Shown piece by piece: positions 1 to 5,780 of a stretch of 7,309 bases of DNA (positions are counted from its first letter, which is position 1; every line of letters starts with the position of its first letter). Source of the DNA: Nocardiopsaceae bacterium (GTDB lineage Bacteria; Actinomycetota; Actinomycetes; Streptosporangiales; Streptosporangiaceae). The DNA is taken from contig JAIRTY010000633.1 of assembly GCA_031254715.1 (NCBI GenBank), positions 1 to 7,309 on the forward strand, in the 5' to 3' direction. The translations under genes were made by a program, and so were the position numbers. Under the pieces are notes generated by a model, which was not told where the DNA came from, searched no databases, and saw nothing but the letters and a program-made list of their open reading frames with translations.

Positions 1-1579
1 CCGCGGGCGGGGGCAGCGCGCGGGCGGCGCGGGAGACCTCAAGCAGATCGCCGGCGCCCGCCAGGTGCCCGGCCATTATCGCGGCGGACCACGCGGTCAG
101 GTAGGTCTGCCGGGCGAGGCCGAGGTTGAGCGGCTCGAGCCGCCTCGCCGCCTTGAGCAGCAGCGAGGGGGCGTCGCTGCCCATGTGGGAGACGAAGGCG
201 ATGTGCCCGCGCAGCAGATCGACCCGGGCGCACTGGAATTCATTCAGCAGCCTGGCCTCTCCGGCTTCCGCTGTCGCCAGTAGTTCCAGGGCCCTGCCGA
301 GCGAGCCGGCCTGCATGCTGACCTGAGCCGTCGCCAGCACGCGTTCGGCGTATGCGGCTGGGTCTGCTGTCAGCAGCAGAGACTGTTCCAGCAGCGAGGC
401 GGCCGCGCCTAGCCCACCGCGGGCTCGTGCCCGGCCGGCGGAACGTTCCAGTTCGACGGCGACCTGCTCGTCCGGCCCGGCCGCGCCAGCGGCCAGGTGC
501 CAGGCTCGCCGGTCAGGGTCAGCGACTGGGTCGGTGACCTCGGCCAGTGCGGCATGCGCGCCGCGCCGCGCCTGAGCCATGGCCGCGTAGTAAGCTGCCG
601 ACCGCATCAGCGGATGCTGGAACCGTATCTGCGGCTGCCACGACACCAGCCGCCGGGTTTCCGCAGCCTCGCCCGCCTCCAGTCCGACCCCTAGGCACCC
701 GGCCGCTTTATACACCAGCGCCGGATCCCCGGTCGGGTCGGCCGCCGCGACCAGCAGCAGCGTCCTGGTGTCGGAGGGCAGTGCCTGCACTCGGGCCAGG
801 TACAACTCCTCCAGCCGCCCCCCGAACCGCAGCGGCCAGCCAAGTGGCACCGCGCCGGACAACTCGGCGGGGGTCAGCTCTCTGGCCAGTTCCACCAGTG
901 CCAGCGGGTTGCCCGCTATCCCTGTCACCACCTGCGCGCTCACCCGCCCGTCTACCCGGCCGCGGACCATGGCGGTAAGCAGCTCACCCGCCGCCTTCTC
1001 CGGTAGTCCGGCGAGCGGTAGCTCCGGCAACCCAGCCAGCGCGGCCACTTGGCCCTTCTCTTCCCTGGCGGTAAGCACCATGCCTACCGGGTCGGCGTAC
1101 ACCCGGCGGGCGATGAACCCGAGCACCTCCAGCGACGCCTGATCCAGCCACTGCGCATCATCGACCGCTACCAGCAGCGGGCACTCGGCCGCCGCGTCGG
1201 TAAGCATGTTCAGCGCCGCTAGGGCGATCATGAACAGGTCCGGCGCTCGCCGGTCCGCCGGGCACTCCGACGCGCTACCGAACGCGGCCGACAGTGCCCC
1301 GCGCTGCAGAACTGGCAGCTGCTCGGCGCCAGGCAGTAGCGGCCACAACAGCTGGTGCAGGCCTGCGAACGCCAGGTGTGCCTCGGCCTCAACGCCGGTG
1401 ACCGAGAGCACTCGCATTCCGGAGCGCGCGGCATGCTCCGTGGCCTCATGCAGCAGGGACGACTTGCCAATGCCGGGGTCACCGAGGACCACGACCGCCG
1501 CGCCCCCACCCACCACGCCGTCGATGAGGTCAGTGAGTACCGCCAGCTCCCGATCCCTGCCGACGAGACCGGACGCCAC
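1..1579 (-). CDS. LuxR-family (LAL-type) ATPase transcriptional regulator, N-terminal part
   Basis: This is an uninterrupted frame of 526 codons from GTG at 1579 to the left edge; the C-terminus lies outside the window. The N-terminus is typical of large ATP-binding LuxR regulators (VGRDRELAVL at about residues 6-15). A Walker A motif, GDPGIGKS, is at 33-40, and a Walker B with the family's extended form, LLVAVDDAQWLD, is at 135-146. A GNPLAL motif follows at 223-228, and then an alanine/leucine-rich helical region consistent with the TPR-like middle domain. Members are usually 850-1000 residues with a C-terminal LuxR helix-turn-helix, which would be beyond position 1. An in-frame TGA at 1586-1588 leaves GTG 1579 as the furthest possible start. 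That start overlaps the stop of a 20-codon leader ORF. The ATPase and family assignment are clear; the DNA-binding end and the target genes cannot be seen. Confidence 0.9.
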   Translation of the reverse strand, partial: MASGLVGRDRELAVLTDLIDGVVGGGAAVVVLGDPGIGKSSLLHEATEHAARSGMRVLSVTGVEAEAHLAFAGLHQLLWPLLPGAEQLPVLQRGALSAAFGSASECPADRRAPDLFMIALAALNMLTDAAAECPLLVAVDDAQWLDQASLEVLGFIARRVYADPVGMVLTAREEKGQVAALAGLPELPLAGLPEKAAGELLTAMVRGRVDGRVSAQVVTGIAGNPLALVELARELTPAELSGAVPLGWPLRFGGRLEELYLARVQALPSDTRTLLLVAAADPTGDPALVYKAAGCLGVGLEAGEAAETRRLVSWQPQIRFQHPLMRSAAYYAAMAQARRGAHAALAEVTDPVADPDRRAWHLAAGAAGPDEQVAVELERSAGRARARGGLGAAASLLEQSLLLTADPAAYAERVLATAQVSMQAGSLGRALELLATAEAGEARLLNEFQCARVDLLRGHIAFVSHMGSDAPSLLLKAARRLEPLNLGLARQTYLTAWSAAIMAGHLAGAGDLLEVSRAARALPPPA

Positions 1580-1641
1580 TATGCTTCACCGCTCGGTGTG
1601 CTTGTCGTGATGAGCAGTCGGCGGTGAATCCCCAACGTCAT
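1579..1641 (-). CDS. 20-aa leader peptide translationally coupled to the LuxR-type gene
   Basis: ATG at 1641 opens a 20-codon ORF (begins MTLGIHRRLLITT, ends PSGEA) that stops with TAG at 1579-1581. The last base of the stop is the first base of the LuxR GTG start (TAGTG), a classical arrangement for stop/restart coupling. A perfect AGGAGG lies 7 bases upstream of this ATG, whereas the LuxR GTG has no good Shine-Dalgarno of its own. This suggests that ribosomes load here and reinitiate on the regulator gene. The peptide has no run of one amino acid typical of attenuation leaders and I recognise no homology. An alternative is that this is the true start of the regulator and one base has been lost or gained. 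Against that, the GTG start gives the normal N-terminus for the family. Confidence 0.6.
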   Translation of the reverse strand: MTLGIHRRLLITTSTPSGEA

Positions 1642-1648
1642 AAGAAGG

Positions 1649-1654
1649 CCTCCT
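1649..1654 (-). promoter_or_regulatory. Shine-Dalgarno AGGAGG of the leader ORF
   Basis: On the minus strand AGGAGG lies 7 bases before the ATG at 1641. It is the strongest ribosome binding site upstream of the LuxR-type gene, which supports translation entering at the leader ORF rather than directly at GTG 1579. Confidence 0.7.
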
Positions 1655-1755
1655 GCCGGATATGCATGCCTTCGGCCGTCGATCATGAAATCTCATCGTC
1701 ATCGTCGCACCGCTTGAATTGCCATGCCTGCGCAGGACTCGGCTGTCCGTGCACG

Positions 1756-1830
1756 CTAGGGCCTGGGCTGTGGGAGACCCAACGGTGCGAACAAAACCAG
1801 GATGTCGTAGCGATCATCGACACCTGCCAT
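1756..1830 (-). CDS. 24-aa small ORF directly after the hydrolase
   Basis: ATG at 1830 opens a 24-codon ORF (begins MAGVDDRYDILVLFAPLG) ending in TAG at 1756-1758. Its Shine-Dalgarno (GAGAGGA) begins inside the TGA of the hydrolase gene, 11 bases separate that stop from the ATG, and the spacing from ribosome binding site to start is normal, so translation would be coupled. The central stretch DILVLFAPLGL is hydrophobic. Nothing in it is recognisable. It could be a real small protein, the surviving N-terminus of a truncated gene, or chance. The case rests only on the ribosome binding site and its position. Confidence 0.35.
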   Translation of the reverse strand: MAGVDDRYDILVLFAPLGLPQPRP

Positions 1831-1841
1831 GGGTCGTCCTC

Positions 1842-2687
1842 TCACAGATTCTGTGCCGTAAGCCAGTCCAGGCAGTAGAAGAGCACAACCACATCCTGAG
1901 TCCCAAGACCCAGGGTGTGGTCCATTCCAGGGAAGACCTTGTAATCAGTGACAGCGTCGGGCTGGCGCCGCCGGTAGTCCCTGTGCAGCGCGGCGATGCT
2001 CGTTTCCCGTATCAGCGCATCCTTACCGCCAGCGGCCAGAAGCAATGGGCCGCGTTGCCGCTGTCTGCTCCTTGCGCGCGTGCGGTGCCGCACTACACGG
2101 AGCAATACCGGTCTGGGTTTGTCCGCGACGACATACTTCTCATAAAAATCCCGGGCGTCCGCGTTGCTGCTCACGCTGCCGATCGCTCGCCAGAATTGAG
2201 GGAACGGTGGCGCGACGGCGCTGCTGTGCAGGCTAAGCAGCGCGAGGCGGCTTGAGTGGCGGAGCAGATGGGCGACGGTCGGGATCGCCGGGTAACCACC
2301 AGGCACCGGTGCCAATGAGATGGCGGCCGCGGCGTCACCGTCGTTGAGAAGCCGCTCCGCGACCGCTCCCCCCACGCCGTGCCCGATGACAATTGGCCGG
2401 GGCCGGAAGGCCCCGACGTGTCTCTTGGCAGCACCCAAGAGCGCGTCGAAGCCGGGTTCTACCGTGGGAGGCCCATCGTCAGCCGACCGATTCCCGCCGC
2501 CCCAAGACAGCACTACGGCGTCGTAACCTGCCTCGTCCAGCTCTTCTAGCCACGAGATCCACACGTCGGGGTGAAACCATAGGCCATGGATGAGCAGCAT
2601 GACGCCACGATCGCTGCGAGTCTCCACTTGCAACCTTCCTGCGGTTCGTGGCGCAAGTGCCACTGGCGAGATGCGGGCTGTGGCCAC
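1842..2687 (-). CDS. Alpha/beta-hydrolase-fold protein with altered nucleophile elbow
   Basis: As called from GTG 2687 the protein has 281 residues. The fold is clear: strand and oxyanion-loop motif VMLLIHGLWF at 29-38, the elbow region PIVIGHGVGGAVAE at 98-111, GPLLLAAGGKDALI at 213-226 with the acid candidate Asp223, and VFPGMDHTLG at 251-260 with the catalytic His257. The elbow normally reads GHSxGG; here codon 104 (2376-2378) is GGC, glycine, so the serine nucleophile is missing. The protein may be catalytically dead or a ligand-binding relative. Residues 198-212 are a basic run that fits the family poorly and may reflect a short out-of-frame stretch. GTG 2687 has no Shine-Dalgarno; GTG 2627 (codon 21) has AGGAAGG 6 bases upstream and may be the true start, giving 261 residues. 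The gene follows an AraC-type gene by 50 bases (110 from the second start), probably in the same operon. Confidence 0.8.
   Translation of the reverse strand: MATARISPVALAPRTAGRLQVETRSDRGVMLLIHGLWFHPDVWISWLEELDEAGYDAVVLSWGGGNRSADDGPPTVEPGFDALLGAAKRHVGAFRPRPIVIGHGVGGAVAERLLNDGDAAAAISLAPVPGGYPAIPTVAHLLRHSSRLALLSLHSSAVAPPFPQFWRAIGSVSSNADARDFYEKYVVADKPRPVLLRVVRHRTRARSRQRQRGPLLLAAGGKDALIRETSIAALHRDYRRRQPDAVTDYKVFPGMDHTLGLGTQDVVVLFYCLDWLTAQNL
2634..2640 (-). promoter_or_regulatory. Ribosome binding site favouring hydrolase start at 2627
   Basis: AGGAAGG on the minus strand lies 6 bases before the in-frame GTG at 2627, while the longer start at 2687 has no purine-rich sequence in front of it. This favours the 261-residue form. 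Confidence 0.5.
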
Positions 2688-2737
2688 AGTGACAGAAAAG
2701 GGCTGCTGCGGTGATGCTGGCTGCGCTGGATTGCCGG

Positions 2738-3736
2738 CTATGCGTGCACGGATCCGCCATCAGTTCCGGATGAGACCGTCAGGGTCGCGGGGTTGCGATG
2801 AGTGTGCCGCCATTCGCGGGGCGACATGCCGTAAGCCAGCCGGAACCGGCGGCTGAAGTGCGTGGGGTCGGCGAAGCCCCAGCGCCTGGCGATCGCGGCG
2901 ACAGTCTGGTTGCGACCCAACGAGCTCGTCAACTGGTCGCGGGCCGCTTCGAGCTTGCGCTCAAGTATCCACTGGCCCAGGGAGTGGGGCTCGGATTCCC
3001 AGAGCTTGTACACCTGCCTGACCGAGATGAACATCGCCCGCGCTATTTGCTCAGCGCCGAGGGATGGGTCGGCGAGATGCTGGGCAATGTAGCTCTTGGC
3101 CCCGGCGTTCAGGTCTCGGTTCTGGCCGTAGCGCCGGAATGACTCCTCGTCGACCGCTGAGATGAGTGCGGCGCGCACCAGGTCCGTTGTCGCCTGGGCG
3201 ACGGCGGACGCGGCCGGGCCCTGCGAGATAGCGTCAGCGTCCCGGAACAGGAGCTGGAGGTACTGCTGCAGTTGCACCGCCAAGGGGCTCGTGTGGATGA
3301 CCTCACTGGCCCGCGTAGCGTAGTCGCGCGGCAGTCCAAGGTGAGCGAGGGGTACATGGAACCCGGCGTTCTCGCCCCCGTCATCGACATACTCATAGGG
3401 GAGCGACAAGTTCGTGATGAAGAGGTCTCCCGGGCGAAGGAGGCGCCCTGGGGCTTGCGTATGGGTTGCCGTCCCGATCAGTTTCAGCGTGACCGCAAGC
3501 AGGTCGGACCCGGTGTCCTTCAAGAGGGCTGGCGTCGCGATGAGGCCGAGGGGGGAGATCCGGGCTTTCACGACGTGAGCGCCGCCGAGGGTGAAGTACT
3601 CGAACCGGGCGGATACCTGGTCGTCCGAGCAGTCGTACACGACGCGGGCCCGGGCTCCGGAAAATTGAAAAACCTCAGCGACCGCCTCGGCCCGGCGGGC
3701 CGATGGGAGGTGAGACGTGTCGAGAAGCACCGCCAC
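2738..3736 (-). CDS. AraC-family transcriptional regulator (second full-length copy)
   Basis: A 332-residue protein with an N-terminal AraC-type sensor domain (about 1-195; MAVLLDTS start, RPGDLFITNLSLPYEY at 101-116) and a C-terminal double helix-turn-helix. The first helix-turn-helix is LGAEQIARAMFISVRQVYKLW at about 226-246; the second contains RWGFADPTHFSRRFR at 285-299 followed by YGMSPREWR, the AraC/XylS signature. Length is normal for the family. The start is GTG 3736, 15 bases after the stop of the sensor-only paralogue and in the same frame. Its Shine-Dalgarno is weak (GACGAG), so it probably relies on coupling to the upstream gene. A GTG two codons later is an alternative. It is clearly paralogous to 4349-5320 (shared DTS near the N-terminus, QHLADP, ISVRQxYKLW). 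Ligand and targets are unknown; the adjoining hydrolase gene is the natural candidate target. Confidence 0.92.
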   Translation of the reverse strand: MAVLLDTSHLPSARRAEAVAEVFQFSGARARVVYDCSDDQVSARFEYFTLGGAHVVKARISPLGLIATPALLKDTGSDLLAVTLKLIGTATHTQAPGRLLRPGDLFITNLSLPYEYVDDGGENAGFHVPLAHLGLPRDYATRASEVIHTSPLAVQLQQYLQLLFRDADAISQGPAASAVAQATTDLVRAALISAVDEESFRRYGQNRDLNAGAKSYIAQHLADPSLGAEQIARAMFISVRQVYKLWESEPHSLGQWILERKLEAARDQLTSSLGRNQTVAAIARRWGFADPTHFSRRFRLAYGMSPREWRHTHRNPATLTVSSGTDGGSVHA

Positions 3737-3751
3737 GGCCGGATGCTCGTC

Positions 3752-4336
3752 TTAGTCGTCGAACGACTTGACTAGCGCCCGCAGCATGTGCAGCGCGGCC
3801 TGCTGCGCCGACGGATGCGGGGCGTCGAACTCCTTGGTATGCCGCAAAAGGGTGCAAAGGTGCCGGCTGGCGAGACCGTACAGCGGGCTCCTGGGCAGCC
3901 GCTGAGCCGCCTTGCGCACATCGCGCAACGGGATGTCCAGCACCTCCAGTGGAACGATCAGGTTGGCACCATCGCAGACCTGGGAGAATTGATAATCGTA
4001 CGCGTCGGTCATGTCCACGATGAAGAGGCCGCCGCTGGGCACTATCTCGTGCCGGTCGTGCTGGCTGAACCGGCAGGTCCCCGCGGGAATCATGGCAAAG
4101 CCGACGACCGGTGAGTCAGCGGAGAAGTCCGACGGCGGCCGGAGAAACCGGTAACCGCTGCTCTCCGTGTCGACGAGGTTACAGCCGTCCCCCATGTCCC
4201 AGGCGCGGAGCCGCATCTTGATCGGTCCGTCACCGGCATTGGGCTGGACCTGGACGCCGGCCAGCTCGGCGAGCCCCTCCCGGATCATCTCCTCACGCTC
4301 CCCGACCGGGTACTGTGACGTGTCCAGCAGCAACAT
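3752..4336 (-). CDS. Stand-alone AraC-type sensor domain protein lacking the helix-turn-helix
   Basis: A 194-residue protein that aligns along its length with the N-terminal domain of both flanking AraC regulators: MLLLDTSQYP start, MRLRAWDMGD at 41-50 (compare TRIRAWDLG in the 4349-5320 product), SGGLFIVDMTDAYDY at 101-115 (compare RPGDISIIHFSTPY), and SPLYGLASRHL at 150-160 (compare SPLYELFQTHL). It ends at LRALVKSFDD, which corresponds to the linker before the DNA-binding domain, and the next gene starts 15 bases later, so no remnant of a helix-turn-helix remains. The ATG at 4336 has a purine-rich ribosome binding site that overlaps the TAG of the upstream gene, giving tight coupling. A likely role is to bind ligand or to heterodimerise with the two full-length paralogues and modulate them. 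That is inference; a decaying duplicate is the alternative, although the frame is intact. Confidence 0.85.
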   Translation of the reverse strand: MLLLDTSQYPVGEREEMIREGLAELAGVQVQPNAGDGPIKMRLRAWDMGDGCNLVDTESSGYRFLRPPSDFSADSPVVGFAMIPAGTCRFSQHDRHEIVPSGGLFIVDMTDAYDYQFSQVCDGANLIVPLEVLDIPLRDVRKAAQRLPRSPLYGLASRHLCTLLRHTKEFDAPHPSAQQAALHMLRALVKSFDD

Positions 4337-4339
4337 GGT

Positions 4340-4350
4340 CTCTTCTTCCT
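4340..4350 (-). promoter_or_regulatory. Shine-Dalgarno of the sensor-only gene, overlapping the upstream stop
   Basis: AGGAAGAAGAG on the minus strand begins with the last two bases of the upstream TAG stop (4349-4351) and leads into ATG 4336. Ribosomes finishing the first AraC gene would be placed on this start, so the two proteins should be made at linked levels. Confidence 0.6.
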
Positions 4351-5320
4351 AACTGGCTGCGGCCCGGCTGTGCTCCTGATGCTCCTGAGCCTGCTTCCAC
4401 TCTGTCGGGGAGAGGCCGTAAGCGGCGCGGAACCGGCGGCCGAAGTGCGTGGGGTCGGTGAAGCCCCAGCGGCGGGCGACCGCCCCGATCCCAAGGGCCC
4501 GGCCCTTCGCCAGGTCGTGCCTGGCGCCCTCAAGTCGTCCGCGGATGATCCATTCGGCCAGGCCCAGGTTCTTGTCCGACCAGAGTTTGTAAAGCTGGCG
4601 GACCGAGATGTGGTGGGCGTGGGCGATGCTCTCTGGGCTCAGTTCCGGGTCGGCGAGGTGCTGCTGCACGTAGGCCTCGATCCGGGTGATCAGCGCCTCG
4701 TTGGCGATGTCGTTCCTGGCCAGGTCACTTTGGCCGACCGTCGCGATGACCGCCCGCGCAAGTTCGAGCGTCGCGGAACCGAGAGACTCAGCCGCCGACA
4801 CTGGGACGTCGTCCTCCAGACAGCGGTGGAGCTCGAGCAGGTGGGTCTGGAACAGCTCGTAGAGGGGACTCGCAGCCATACCGCGGACCGCCGGCCGTAT
4901 GGACGCGGCGGGCAGGCTTAGCTCGGCGTAGCTGAACCGGAAGAACATGCTGGCGGCGACCTCGCCGGCCAAGATCTGGTACGGGGTCGAGAAGTGGATA
5001 ATGCTGATATCGCCGGGTCGGAAGGTATGGCGCTGCTCACCCTGGCTCTTGGTTGTCTGCCCGCTCAGCTGCGCGGCGATGTAGCCGGCGTCCGTCGTCA
5101 CCTGGCGGTTGAGGCCGAACCGAAGCCATGGACCCTCGGCCACGTTCAGCTGGAACTTGCCCAGGTCCCAGGCGCGTATCCGGGTACGGATCAGTTCCGG
5201 CGGGCACGCGTGTCCCAGGGCGTCGAGTTCCGTACTCGTTTCCAGGAGTTCGCGGATGGCCCCGTCTCGCTCCTGCGGGGCCAAGGCTGAAGTATCCACA
5301 ATTACAACTGGCGCGGCCAC
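4349..5320 (-). CDS. AraC-family transcriptional regulator (first gene of the tandem)
   Basis: A 323-residue protein with a sensor domain at about 1-200 (VVIVDTSALAP, TRIRAWDLG, RPGDISIIHFSTPYQ at 101-115) and an AraC/XylS double helix-turn-helix at about 208-310: ISVRQLYKLW at 238-247 and RWGFTDPTHFGRRFR at 284-298, then YGLSPTEWK. Length and architecture are normal for AraC regulators with an AraC_binding_2-like N-terminus. The start GTG 5320 is chosen because GAGGGGG lies 5 bases upstream and because the resulting N-terminus matches the paralogues. It is the first gene after a roughly 500-base region without genes on this strand, so the operon promoter should lie just upstream (see 5389-5394). 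Autoregulation is common in the family but is not shown here. Confidence 0.93.
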   Translation of the reverse strand: MAAPVVIVDTSALAPQERDGAIRELLETSTELDALGHACPPELIRTRIRAWDLGKFQLNVAEGPWLRFGLNRQVTTDAGYIAAQLSGQTTKSQGEQRHTFRPGDISIIHFSTPYQILAGEVAASMFFRFSYAELSLPAASIRPAVRGMAASPLYELFQTHLLELHRCLEDDVPVSAAESLGSATLELARAVIATVGQSDLARNDIANEALITRIEAYVQQHLADPELSPESIAHAHHISVRQLYKLWSDKNLGLAEWIIRGRLEGARHDLAKGRALGIGAVARRWGFTDPTHFGRRFRAAYGLSPTEWKQAQEHQEHSRAAAS

Positions 5321-5325
5321 TTCGA

Positions 5326-5332
5326 CCCCCTC
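5326..5332 (-). promoter_or_regulatory. Shine-Dalgarno GAGGGGG for the GTG start at 5320
   Basis: This purine-rich match is 5 bases before GTG 5320 on the minus strand. It decides the start, since no other start codon nearby has comparable support. Confidence 0.6.
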
Positions 5333-5374
5333 GCGACGAACTCAGTTGCCAGCGTGCAAGCCATGCTTCGCCCT

Positions 5375-5384
5375 GACACGTGTC
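5375..5384 (-). promoter_or_regulatory. Perfect 10-bp palindrome GACACGTGTC, candidate operator
   Basis: GACACGTGTC is its own reverse complement and lies 55 bases upstream of the first AraC gene. It sits just downstream of the -10-like box, where the transcription start would fall. A bound protein there would block initiation. AraC proteins usually bind direct repeats, so the binder may be a different dimeric regulator. Binding is inferred from symmetry and position only. Confidence 0.4.
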
Positions 5385-5388
5385 TAGA

Positions 5389-5394
5389 ATTGTA
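5389..5394 (-). promoter_or_regulatory. -10-like box TACAAT for the AraC operon
   Basis: TACAAT on the minus strand is a close match to the housekeeping -10 consensus, inside locally AT-rich sequence of a GC-rich region. It is 68 bases from GTG 5320, implying a leader of about 60 bases. I see no convincing -35 element at 17-18 bases upstream, so the promoter may need an activator. Confidence 0.4.
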
Positions 5395-5488
5395 GCTAGC
5401 CCAGGCGTAGCGATGCTGGCTCGCAGCGCACGGAATCCGGCTGAGGCTGCAACGCTCCCGATGATGAAGATCTTCAGGATGCCCATGA

Positions 5489-5641
5489 ACGGACCGGATC
5501 GCCGTCACCACAGCGCTCGGCGATCCCGCCACCGAATTCATCGGGCCAGCGGCGGTCGTAGACAACCAGGGCGAGGCGGCGTGTCAGCTATCAGGGAAGG
5601 CACTCGCTGAGCACAGGTTCACGGCAGGATGCCACCATTAG
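5489..5641 (+). pseudogene. Possible gene remnant, 50 codons without a start
   Basis: Between a TGA at 5486-5488 and a TAG at 5639-5641 the plus strand reads as balanced protein-like sequence (for example TTALGDPATEFIGPAAVVD), with mostly G or C at third codon positions. There is no ATG, GTG or TTG in a useful place, so it cannot be a complete gene. It could be the tail of a degraded gene or chance in GC-rich DNA. I do not recognise the family. Confidence 0.15.
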
Positions 5642-5691
5642 GCGGTGGTTGTGAGGGCGGCGGTGTGTCGCGAGTCAGTCGCTTCCGCGAA

Positions 5692-5710
5692 ATCAGGCAC
5701 GCTGCCTGAT
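5692..5710. repeat. Inverted repeat ATCAGGCA-CGC-TGCCTGAT
   Basis: The two 8-bp arms are perfect and separated by 3 bases, giving an operator-like dyad or a tight hairpin. No T-run follows on either strand, so a terminator is unlikely. It is followed at once by a second dyad (5714-5726). No gene starts next to it; the nearest on either side are the AraC operon, some 370 bases away, and the tRNA. Confidence 0.5.
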
Positions 5711-5713
5711 GAG

Positions 5714-5726
5714 CGGACACCGTCCG
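5714..5726. repeat. Inverted repeat CGGAC-ACC-GTCCG
   Basis: Perfect 5-bp arms with a 3-base spacer, 3 bases after the larger dyad. The shared spacer length and close placement suggest paired protein sites or a two-hairpin RNA, but each arm is short enough to arise by chance. Confidence 0.3.
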
Positions 5727-5780
5727 ATATGACGCGTCGACAACGGGTTAGGCAGCCTGCCCCGTGGCTCACAACGCACG

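Larger units (their letters stand above)
5395..5780. other. Intergenic region without a convincing gene
   Basis: This stretch between the AraC operon promoter and the tRNA terminator contains no ORF with both a good start and a recognisable product. It holds two short inverted repeats (5692-5710 and 5714-5726) and, on the plus strand, a start-less open stretch (5489-5641) with protein-like composition. ORFs that read through it on the minus strand overlap the first AraC gene in another frame and are shadows. Confidence 0.5.

Noticed and set aside
1719..2255. 178-codon ORF on the plus strand
   Set aside because: Antisense to the hydrolase, which shows clear fold motifs in the right order; the plus-strand product shows none.
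3752..3754. Programmed read-through of the TAA between the sensor-only gene and the next AraC gene
   Set aside because: The frame would allow it, but TAA followed by G is not a known efficient read-through context and the downstream gene has its own family-typical start.
3272..3775. 167-codon ORF on the plus strand
   Set aside because: It lies antisense to the well-supported AraC gene at 2738-3736, has no recognisable domain, and is open only because of the GC bias of the real gene.
4370..4921. 183-codon ORF on the plus strand
   Set aside because: Antisense shadow of the first AraC gene. Its similarity to the shadow ORF at 2798-3142 comes only from the shared helix-turn-helix DNA.
5037..5486. 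149-codon minus-strand ORF starting MGILKIFIIGSVAAS
   Set aside because: The start looks membrane-like, but two thirds of the ORF overlaps the first AraC gene in another frame and is arginine/proline-rich shadow sequence. No Shine-Dalgarno stands out.
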